Positions 14,321-21,022 of a DNA stretch of 42,988 bases are shown piece by piece. This stretch comes from a virus. The DNA lies in IMG/VR virus record IMGVR_UViG_3300014497_000013, positions 1 through 42,988 of that record, one strand, 5' to 3'. A program made the translations under genes and the position numbers. The notes beneath the pieces were generated by a model, which worked only from the letters and a program-made list of their open reading frames with translations, made no database searches and was not told the DNA's origin. How positions within the stretch are numbered: the first letter of the stretch is position 1; every line of letters begins with the position of its first letter.

Positions 14321-14632
14321 ATGAAAGAGCATATTATTTTATCTGTACCAAAAAATTCTCAGGTAAGATCAGGAAACGGCACTATTACCGTTATCACGGA
14401 AGTTCCTGAGAATGCATTAGATTTAATCGAAGCGGGAACAACCTGGCTAATGTTCAAAGAATCTGCAAAAGAACCGTTAAAGAATCTTTCTGAAGAAAGA
14501 CTGGTAAAAATAATTGAGATGTTGAAATCTCAAAAACGTACCAGGGACACCGGAATTGTGGAAATGGCTTTAGCTGAAAAGAAATCAGGCAAAACGGTTT
14601 CAGAATCAAAAAAAGAACAACCTGCAAAATAA
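14321..14632 (+). CDS. Protein of unknown function in the structural block
   Basis: The 103-residue product starts 2 nt after the probable tail-tube gene. It has a beta-rich first half and a Lys-rich, probably disordered C-terminus (SGKTVSESKKEQPAK). Genes of this size and place may serve head-tail joining. The family is not recognised. Confidence 0.6.
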   Translation: MKEHIILSVPKNSQVRSGNGTITVITEVPENALDLIEAGTTWLMFKESAKEPLKNLSEERLVKIIEMLKSQKRTRDTGIVEMALAEKKSGKTVSESKKEQPAK

Positions 14633-14654
14633 GTATTAATTAAAAATTTAAAAA

Positions 14655-14864
14655 ATGTCAGATAATAAAACAATTGGCGAACAAAGAGTAAGAACAGATT
14701 TTAACGTTTCGGGAGATTCTGTTATAGATCAAATCAAACAAAAAACTGCTGAATTAATCAATCTTTGTGAAGGATTAAAGGCGAAAGATCCAAGAACGGC
14801 AAGTATTGCTCAAACGGAATTTGAAACTGCAGCAATGTATGCCGTAAAAGCTGCAACAGCGTAA
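14655..14864 (+). CDS. Acb2/Tad1-type hairpin protein (candidate anti-defence)
   Basis: The 69-residue product fits the short Acb2/Tad1 hairpin-domain pattern (DUF7681). After a start with GEQRVRTDFN comes IDQIKQKTAELINLCEG as first helix, then DPRTASIAQTEFETAAMYAV and KAATA as second helix. In this family Arg, Ala, Thr, Glu and the AMxAVKA end recur. Known Acb2 proteins bind cyclic nucleotides made by CBASS, and some also Thoeris signals. It is encoded after capsid genes, the usual place for acb2. The fit is from memory of the family pattern; no search was run. Confidence 0.68.
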   Translation: MSDNKTIGEQRVRTDFNVSGDSVIDQIKQKTAELINLCEGLKAKDPRTASIAQTEFETAAMYAVKAATA

Positions 14865-14890
14865 ATATAATATTTGAATTTTAAATTGCA

Positions 14891-14922
14891 AAATCTCTCT
14901 CATTTTCGGGAGAGATTTTTTT
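14891..14922 (+). terminator. Intrinsic terminator of the head operon
   Basis: A 9-bp stem (14891-14899 with 14910-14918), a 10-nt loop and a T run to 14922 follow the Acb2-like gene by 26 nt. Confidence 0.8.
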
Positions 14923-14926
14923 AGAT

Positions 14927-15610
14927 ATGAATCGGCAAACGCATAAGGAATTAATTGAAATTTATCTTTCATCAGGCGGTGATGTGAAGAAAATACAATT
15001 GTATAAGTCATTCAGCCCTGCCAATCATGCGAAACTGAAGTATTTTCTTAAGCAAATTAAAATTGATCTTCCGGATGCAAAACCCGTGAAAATTGGCGCA
15101 AAAACCACTACAATTATTCCTGAAGCAAAAGACCGTAAAGGCATCTGGAATGATCTGATTTCGCAATATCCAATCGAACTGCATCAGGATTATCAAAACC
15201 GATATAAATACTGGTTGGAAGCGTGCAGTCTGAAAGTAGAACTCAACGCCGTTCACAGAAAAGATGAAAAAACCGCCTATGAACTGCAGGAAAAGATCAT
15301 GTTTTGTTTTGAAAAAATGGACAAGGCGCAAAAGGCTTTACAACATTATCAGAACCACAAAAGAATTATTAAAACCGAAACAAAAACAGATTTCTCGCAA
15401 CTTTCACCAATGGAACTTTTATTGAAAAGAAATTCAACCCGATCCAATATTAGCAAAAGAAACTCCACCATTGCAAGAATGGAAGCTATTCTTCCGAATG
15501 TTTCAGATCCCAATTTTAAACGAAAATTACATTCTCTTAATCGCAAAAAAGAGCAGCTGCAGGAATTGTTGAATGAGTTGGAAATTTTGGAGGCAATGGT
15601 TGGTAATTAG
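14927..15610 (+). CDS. Charged helical protein of unknown function
   Basis: The 227-residue product is basic and mostly helical, with likely coiled coils at about residues 130-150 and 190-222. It starts 5 nt after the terminator of the head operon, so its expression depends on readthrough or an unseen promoter. The N-terminal part (KELIEIYLSSGGDVKKIQLY) is consistent with a small helical DNA-binding module. It comes before the terminase genes; a packaging-related role is possible but unproven. Confidence 0.6.
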   Translation: MNRQTHKELIEIYLSSGGDVKKIQLYKSFSPANHAKLKYFLKQIKIDLPDAKPVKIGAKTTTIIPEAKDRKGIWNDLISQYPIELHQDYQNRYKYWLEACSLKVELNAVHRKDEKTAYELQEKIMFCFEKMDKAQKALQHYQNHKRIIKTETKTDFSQLSPMELLLKRNSTRSNISKRNSTIARMEAILPNVSDPNFKRKLHSLNRKKEQLQELLNELEILEAMVGN

Positions 15611-15618
15611 TATATTTG
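15586..15618 (+). promoter_or_regulatory. Bacteroidota-type promoter
   Basis: TTTG at 15586-15589, then 21 nt, then TATATTTG at 15611-15618: a full match to the TTTG/TAnnTTTG pattern at normal spacing. It drives only two tiny frames before the terminator at 15903-15926. Confidence 0.65.
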
Positions 15619-15632
15619 GTAAAATAAAATGT

Positions 15633-15707
15633 ATGGAAACTATGCCTGGACATGATAAATGCGAACCGTTTGAAATTGTTTTTCATGACACCTTAAAAAA
15701 AACATAA
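15633..15707 (+). CDS. Possible 24-residue peptide
   Basis: A short frame starts about 14 nt after the -7 element of the promoter at 15586-15618 and encodes METMPGHDKC followed by 14 more residues. It is kept only because of its place in a small unit with its own promoter and terminator. It may not be translated. Confidence 0.25.
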   Translation: METMPGHDKCEPFEIVFHDTLKKT

Positions 15708-15719
15708 GCCTATCACATT

Positions 15720-15875
15720 ATGAGCAATAAAAAAAGAATTTCGAAGCTTCAAAAAAACAAATTAAGATCTGATTTTTTGAAAAAATATTGTATTAAGACG
15801 AGCAATAAGCACGTTTTAGGATATGAATTTGGTGTTGATTTTGGAAAAGGTTACTCCAAAAGTATTATCCACTAA
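15720..15875 (+). CDS. 51-residue basic protein of unknown function
   Basis: The product is strongly basic in its first half (MSNKKRISKLQKNKLRSD) and has a hydrophobic-aromatic second half rich in Gly. It is the second frame of a small transcription unit bounded by the promoter at 15586-15618 and the terminator at 15903-15926. Size and charge fit a nucleic-acid-binding peptide or an accessory gene. No family is recognised. Confidence 0.45.
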   Translation: MSNKKRISKLQKNKLRSDFLKKYCIKTSNKHVLGYEFGVDFGKGYSKSIIH

Positions 15876-15902
15876 TTTTTTAAAAAAAATAAATAATTAT
15901 CG

Positions 15903-15926
15903 CTCCTGAAAATCTCAGGAGTTTTT
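15903..15926 (+). terminator. Intrinsic terminator before the terminase genes
   Basis: A 7-bp stem (CTCCTGA/TCAGGAG) with a 5-nt loop is followed by six T. Confidence 0.75.
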
Positions 15927-15969
15927 TCATGTCCTTTCCAAAGCCTCTCTGTGAGGCTATTTTCGTTGT

Positions 15970-16554
15970 ATGGAAGTTGCAAAGTTTACGAAGAACAACC
16001 TTTTACAACGTCTTAAAAATAACTACATAGACGATGAGACTTATCCGCTTGAAGCCACAGATCTCGAAAAGAAAAATCTTTATGAGAAAATTTGGTCTTT
16101 AAGGGTGGGTAATAAATATCATCAGCAAGATATCATTGGCATACTCATGAGGCCTAAAGAAAGAGGCGGTGAAGGTCTTACAAGATCCACCGCTTATCGT
16201 TCTTACCAGATTTCACAGCAACTTTTCGGCGAGCTTGACAAAGTAGACACCGCTGCTGAATTAGCAATGGCAAGAGCTGTTTTTCATGATCTTTATATTT
16301 TGGCCAAAAAGCAGGGTGACCTTAAAACGGCAAATAAAGCGTATGAAAACTATGTGAAATTAATCCCGGAAGACAAAGCAGATATGCTTGATCCTGAAAT
16401 GTTGAAAGCTTCAGTTTATCGTGAAGTGCTTCCTCCTGCAGTGAAGAAAATGTTTAGAAAAGCTGCTGAGCGTGGTGTGATCGATCTGATGTTTTTGGGT
16501 GCAGAAGATGCAGAGTGGCAAGAAGAAGATAATGAAGACGAAGATGAAGGCTAG
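15970..16554 (+). CDS. Terminase small subunit
   Basis: The 194-residue product directly precedes the large terminase and overlaps it by 11 nt. An N-terminal part with YHQQDIIGILMRPKERGG and LTRSTAYRSYQISQ (about residues 50-85) looks like a DNA-binding helix-turn-helix. A helical middle and a very acidic C-terminus (EEDNEDEDEG) follow, a typical build for small terminases that choose the packaging site and join the large subunit. The assignment rests on this build and on gene order. Confidence 0.75.
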   Translation: MEVAKFTKNNLLQRLKNNYIDDETYPLEATDLEKKNLYEKIWSLRVGNKYHQQDIIGILMRPKERGGEGLTRSTAYRSYQISQQLFGELDKVDTAAELAMARAVFHDLYILAKKQGDLKTANKAYENYVKLIPEDKADMLDPEMLKASVYREVLPPAVKKMFRKAAERGVIDLMFLGAEDAEWQEEDNEDEDEG

Positions 16555-18076
16555 TTTCGCCAAATATCAGATGCCCGTCGTAAATGTCGCTCATAATCTT
16601 ATGCAGGCGGCAGTTGCCAATTCCATCAAAGCGGGAGTTCCCGAAATCATCGTTGAAGCAGCAAGGGGATCGGGTAAATCTACTGTTTTAGGTAAGAAAA
16701 TCACCACCAATGTCAAAGAAATGCCGAAATCTACTGGTGTTATCGTTGGTGAAACTTTCGTGCAGATCAAGACACGAACTTTAGCATCTACAAAGGAGGG
16801 TCTAAAAATGTATGGTCTTCATGAAGATATTCATTACTGTGTGGGCACATGCGGTAAAAAGTATGGCTTCGAAATGCCCTATCAGTCTCCCGACTCCTGG
16901 AACAATGTTATCCATTTTTTTAACGGTGCAATTGCGGTTTTTGTATCGCTCGATAATCCGAATTCAGGACGTGGACTGAATGCTTCCTGGATTGTTGGCG
17001 ATGAAGCAGCACTACTGGATTATACCCGACTTTACAATAACGTCGAGATTACCAATAGAACGGTGAAAGCAGAATTTAAGTATGCTAAATCAGTCAATTC
17101 AGTGATGTACGTTTCATCCGTTGCCATGACCAGAAAGGGTGATTGGTTTACTGGTAAAGAACTAGAAAGCCAGAGTGTACCGCAGAAGGTTAGATTTATT
17201 AAAGCTAATGCTTTCGTGAATGCTCACAACCTTCGTAACGGATACATTGAAGAGATGCAGCGTAAAGCATTATCTAAGATTATCTTTAGGGCTGAGATAT
17301 TAAACATCCGGCCTCGTGGAGTTACTGATGGTTTTTATCCTCAATTAAAGGAAAAGCATTACTACAACTCGAAAGACAATATCGCCATGCTTGGCGGCGT
17401 TACCGAGAACTATACACCCAGCTGTAAGTACGATCAGGATCTCGTACGGAATGTACCGCTAGATTTTAATCTAGACTTTGGGGGTAAAATCAATTGTGGT
17501 ACGGTATCACAGTACCTGAGCATGACCAATGAACTAAACTTCATTAAGGAGTTCTATGTAAAGTCAGTAGATAGTGAGAAGCTTAATGATCTAGTCAATA
17601 AGTTTATTGAATACTATGAGCCACACAAAGCATCGTGCAATGTGGTGAATCTCTATCACGACAGATCCGGGTACAAAGAAGAATCAAACTCAAAGACCAC
17701 ACTCGCCGAAGATGTGGAGAATCTATTGCGTAAAGCAGGATGGAAAGTGATCAACAGGACGCCAAACACGAACAACCCTGGTCACATCTTGAAGTACCGA
17801 CTAATCGAAACTATTCTGAGTGAGACAGATCATGAGTTGCCGAAGGTCCGCATCAATGCAGACCGTTGCCCGAATTTGATTATCTCAATGGAAAACGCCG
17901 CCGTTACCCATAAGAAGGACGGATACGAGAAAGACAAGAGTAGTGAAAAATCTAAGACATTACCTCAAGAACATGCGACGCATCTCTCTGATACCTTCGA
18001 TTACAGATTGTATTGGGGATTCGGATCGGTGATCGACCCGGCATACACCTCTTCTTTCATTATCACCAACTTTTAA
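16544..18076 (+). CDS. Terminase large subunit
   Basis: The product has 510 residues from the ATG at 16544; an upstream ATG at 16499 would overlap the small subunit by 56 nt and add a Lys-rich extension. It carries the packaging ATPase Walker A ARGSGKST at residues 40-47 and Walker B SWIVGDEAALLD near residue 145. The C-terminal nuclease half has acidic residues in DFNLDFGG and NLYHDRSG. It should translocate DNA into the prohead and cut it. Codon choice in its second half is noticeably richer in G and C than in neighbouring genes, which may reflect separate origin. Confidence 0.93.
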   Translation: MKASFAKYQMPVVNVAHNLMQAAVANSIKAGVPEIIVEAARGSGKSTVLGKKITTNVKEMPKSTGVIVGETFVQIKTRTLASTKEGLKMYGLHEDIHYCVGTCGKKYGFEMPYQSPDSWNNVIHFFNGAIAVFVSLDNPNSGRGLNASWIVGDEAALLDYTRLYNNVEITNRTVKAEFKYAKSVNSVMYVSSVAMTRKGDWFTGKELESQSVPQKVRFIKANAFVNAHNLRNGYIEEMQRKALSKIIFRAEILNIRPRGVTDGFYPQLKEKHYYNSKDNIAMLGGVTENYTPSCKYDQDLVRNVPLDFNLDFGGKINCGTVSQYLSMTNELNFIKEFYVKSVDSEKLNDLVNKFIEYYEPHKASCNVVNLYHDRSGYKEESNSKTTLAEDVENLLRKAGWKVINRTPNTNNPGHILKYRLIETILSETDHELPKVRINADRCPNLIISMENAAVTHKKDGYEKDKSSEKSKTLPQEHATHLSDTFDYRLYWGFGSVIDPAYTSSFIITNF

Positions 18077-18120
18077 GGCGTATTGTTCGCCGATTCATCA
18101 GAACTCATTCACGAAAAAAG

Positions 18121-18149
18121 CGAAAAAGCCCTATTTTAGGGCTTTTTCG
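18121..18149. terminator. Strong hairpin after the large terminase
   Basis: A perfect 13-bp stem (18121-18133 with 18137-18149) and a 3-nt loop lie 44 nt after the terminase stop. T runs are present in the stem on both strands, so it could end transcription either way; six more T follow at 18154-18159. The rest of 18150-18348 holds a weak hairpin near 18225-18240 and no gene. Confidence 0.75.
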
Positions 18150-18348
18150 ACGGTTTTTTGAAAGTTTTGCCCTCATATTTCCCTTTTTTCGAAAACGGAA
18201 ATTGTAGATCGAGCTAAGGCGACCGTGGGGTTAAACCTCAAACGATGGGATTTTATTTAAAAGCCACATAACCAACTAATTGACTATCAATTAAGTGCAA
18301 AAAAAAGCGTGGGATTTGAGGTATTATTTTGTACGAAAAAATATGTCC

Positions 18349-18379
18349 TTTTGGTTAATTGTCTTCCAAAATATCTTTG
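18349..18379 (+). promoter_or_regulatory. Bacteroidota-type promoter before the portal genes
   Basis: TTTTG at 18349-18353 and TATCTTTG at 18372-18379 with 18 nt between them match the -33/-7 pattern. Transcription would start near 18386, shortly before the ATG at 18397. This supports that ATG over the upstream GTG (18295) and ATG (18343) in the same frame. Confidence 0.6.
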
Positions 18380-18396
18380 GTGCTGTGGAAAAAACA

Positions 18397-18684
18397 ATGT
18401 TTTTGAGTGAAGTTTTGGAAAAAATGAAAGAAGCTCCTTTCACTTTAGAAATCCGCACTTTCAACAAATACAATAAGTCCGGCGGAAAAACAGTGATCTA
18501 TGAAGATGCAGAGCTGATGCGACCGCCGAAAAAAAAAGGTTTGGTAAGGCTTTCAGATCCTACGCCCTTTAAAAATCCTTATCACTTCGAAAACAGAACC
18601 CGAAACATCAAACTAGACGGAGTAATAAAAAAGATGCACATCATTTTTATAATTCGGTTTAATGGCTTCTTAGTAACATTTTAA
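18397..18684 (+). CDS. Small protein before portal
   Basis: The 95-residue product (MFLSEVLEKMKEAPFTLEIR at the start) has the layout of a small basic alpha-beta protein; the frame extends upstream to a GTG at 18295, but a promoter lies inside that extension. It ends 2 nt before the portal gene. I recall similar proteins beside portal genes in other Bacteroidota phages, without a known role. It is not clear whether it is a virion part. Confidence 0.55.
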   Translation: MFLSEVLEKMKEAPFTLEIRTFNKYNKSGGKTVIYEDAELMRPPKKKGLVRLSDPTPFKNPYHFENRTRNIKLDGVIKKMHIIFIIRFNGFLVTF

Positions 18685-18686
18685 AA

Positions 18687-20024
18687 ATGAGCACAAAAAT
18701 ATCAGACAACATCTATGCAGTTGGTAAAAATAGTGTAGCGATGGTTTTCAGTAAAACTTCTGATCCTGTACATTCTCAGATTAAAATCACCAAAAGTAAT
18801 GGGGATTCTGAGATTTGCAACTGGGGCGAAGACAATCTTTATCCGCTTAATTTTGAGTTGAAATTAAAACGATCCGGCACTGCTGTCGGTGGTCTTGAAG
18901 TGCTGACAACATCCCATTTCGGAACGGGCTTTTCACTATACAAAGAAACGGACGAAGGTGCTGCAGAGGACTACACCGCTGTACCTTATAGCAAGCATCC
19001 CAATATTTATCAGTTCTTTAGAAAGGTTAAAATTGATTTGTTTTACAAAGCTATCATCGAAGATTATGAAAAGTATCGTTGGGCTGTTACCGAATACCTT
19101 CTTTCTCCCAACGGTCAGGAAATAATTTCAATCAAACGCCAACCGACAGCTTGGTGCAGATTTGAAGTGCCAAACGAAAAAACAGGATTAATTGAAAATG
19201 TTATAATTAACAGTGATTGGGAAAGTCGTAAAAAAGAGAATGATGTATCTCTTCCTCTTTTTAGTCAGATGTTTTCGGTCGATGAGATCAAAGAATATTG
19301 TAAGGAAAAGAAAATTACAAATTTCTGCATCGCTTCCATCGACACTTTAAGCATTGAAAAAATTTATCCTTCCGTTGGTTGGCATTCGTCATTTAAAAAT
19401 GGGTGGATGGATGTAGTTCTTGCTATTCCGGAGTTCAAAAAATTCATGTTTGAAAATCAATTAAACTTTAAGTACCTGATACATATTGCTGATGATTACT
19501 TTATTCATCGATATGGTGCTGACGTTTGGAAGGAAATGAAACCTGTTGAACAAGAAGCAAAAAGAGCAGAATTAATTGAAAGCATAGATGATAAGCTGTC
19601 GGGAAATGAATCCGCAGGAAGATCTCTAATATCTCCATTTTTTCGCGACCGAAATTCCACTAGTAATGAGCCAATCAAGGGTGTTCAGATTGAAACTATT
19701 AAGCAAGATCAATCAAACGGCGATTTCCTTCTCGATGCCTCCGCAGGAAATTCAGAAATACTTTTTCCGATGGGTGTAGATCCGTGTTTACTCGGTGCGG
19801 GCATTCCGGGTGGGAAAAATCTTTCGGGTTCCGGATCTGATAAAAGAGAAGCTTACACGATTCTCTGCTCAAGACTTCCTGCAAAACATGCCGTAACCTT
19901 AGAAATCTTCTTAACGATTAGAGATTGGAACGGTTGGCCACAGGAGCTTATTGGTAAATTTCCGAATGTACAGCTCACGACTTTAGATAAAAATCCTACC
20001 GGACAATCTACCTTTGTGAACTAA
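18687..20024 (+). CDS. Portal protein
   Basis: The 445-residue product lies after the terminase and has portal-like features. There is an N-terminal part with CNWGEDNLYP and LYKETDEG, a helical stem region (about residues 260-300) and a C-terminal part with LLGAGIPGGKNLSGSGSDKREAY, in which Gly- and Ser-rich loops are common in Bacteroidota phage portals. The portal forms the ring through which the terminase packs DNA and to which the tail joins. Assignment is by context, size and this pattern. Confidence 0.78.
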   Translation: MSTKISDNIYAVGKNSVAMVFSKTSDPVHSQIKITKSNGDSEICNWGEDNLYPLNFELKLKRSGTAVGGLEVLTTSHFGTGFSLYKETDEGAAEDYTAVPYSKHPNIYQFFRKVKIDLFYKAIIEDYEKYRWAVTEYLLSPNGQEIISIKRQPTAWCRFEVPNEKTGLIENVIINSDWESRKKENDVSLPLFSQMFSVDEIKEYCKEKKITNFCIASIDTLSIEKIYPSVGWHSSFKNGWMDVVLAIPEFKKFMFENQLNFKYLIHIADDYFIHRYGADVWKEMKPVEQEAKRAELIESIDDKLSGNESAGRSLISPFFRDRNSTSNEPIKGVQIETIKQDQSNGDFLLDASAGNSEILFPMGVDPCLLGAGIPGGKNLSGSGSDKREAYTILCSRLPAKHAVTLEIFLTIRDWNGWPQELIGKFPNVQLTTLDKNPTGQSTFVN

Positions 20025-20041
20025 AATTTGCACAAAAAATA

Positions 20042-20072
20042 ACTTCGCCAAAAAATCCAAAAAATGCAAAAC
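20042..20072 (+). repeat. 31-nt leader repeat, copy 2
   Basis: This is identical to 10460-10490. It spans the 22 nt before, and the first three codons of, the connector-like gene at 20064. Confidence 0.8.
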
Positions 20073-20966
20073 CTGACAAACGAACAATATAAAAAATATG
20101 TAGGGCTTGATAAAAATTTCGCTTTTGAAAAACTATTGACTCACGAAGAAACTGCATTTAGAAAAAAAATATTTCCATATATCTCTGATGAAGTTATTAC
20201 GGAGTTAATGGACTCTGAAGATCCCGAGAAAAAAAAGCTTGCTGATTTAGTTTTAAAAGCCGGAGCATGTTATTCTGTGGTGACAGCCCTTCCTTTTATT
20301 AAAGTTAAAATCAGCAGTTTTGGCCTTGACAAATATTCCCAGGAAAAAATGAAGTCTGCAGAATGGTGGGACGTACGAGACATCGGGCTATCACTTGTCA
20401 AAAATGGAGATGAAGCGCTTTCGGATGCTCTTACGGAAATAGCAAAAGATCCACTTTTAAAAGACAGATGTAATTTCTTTACAGAATACTCGTTTGCGCC
20501 AATTCCTACACCTGAAGAATTCAATAAAATTTATTCGATTAATAAATCGATAGATGTTTATTTAAATTTGGTTCCGCTTATGCGCCGGGTTTGGCAGTTT
20601 TCAATCTTAGAAAAAATAAAAAGCTGCTCTGTCGATCAGATGTCAGCAAATACAGAGTTATTGTTTTTGCTCAAAGATGCTCTCGTTTATTCTTCCTTAT
20701 CAAAAGCAAGCAAGCTTTCACAGTTTACTTTTATCACTTCCGGAGTTGTGATCCAATATGAAGAGTTGCCATGGCAAAAATCTCTTATTTTATCAGAAGC
20801 TCAAAAATCGAATTTAGAAAACGAGTTCAATTCTATTGCCTCAGATTCGATTGGAGGTATTTTAAAATATCTTAAAGATCACCCCGATGATTTCCCATGT
20901 TATCAACCGCTAGTTGTGAAAAATACACGGAAGATAATTGATAAAAAATCAGGGCTTTATCTTTAA
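20064..20966 (+). CDS. Connector-like protein (head-tail joining, DUF6712-like)
   Basis: The 300-residue product directly follows the portal gene. It is mostly helical with no membrane segment, and resembles in size and place the DUF6712-type proteins found after portal genes in Bacteroidota phages. A role as adaptor between portal and tail is inferred. Its first residues (MQNLTN) and leader are shared with the gene at 10482 (MQNFTN), although the rest of the two proteins appears unrelated. Confidence 0.6.
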   Translation: MQNLTNEQYKKYVGLDKNFAFEKLLTHEETAFRKKIFPYISDEVITELMDSEDPEKKKLADLVLKAGACYSVVTALPFIKVKISSFGLDKYSQEKMKSAEWWDVRDIGLSLVKNGDEALSDALTEIAKDPLLKDRCNFFTEYSFAPIPTPEEFNKIYSINKSIDVYLNLVPLMRRVWQFSILEKIKSCSVDQMSANTELLFLLKDALVYSSLSKASKLSQFTFITSGVVIQYEELPWQKSLILSEAQKSNLENEFNSIASDSIGGILKYLKDHPDDFPCYQPLVVKNTRKIIDKKSGLYL

Positions 20967-20979
20967 AACTGTCCTTTTG

Positions 20980-21004
20980 TAGCGGGTTTTCACTCGCTAT
21001 TTTT
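20980..21004 (+). terminator. Terminator overlapping a promoter-like element
   Basis: A stem TAGCG/CGCTA extended by three inner pairs (one G:T) is followed by five T. The 3' arm and T run also form TATTTTTG (20998-21005), a match to TAnnTTTG. The same bases may therefore end the portal transcript and start the tail-fibre transcript. Confidence 0.5.
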
Positions 21005-21022
21005 GTTTAAATAAATTACAGA

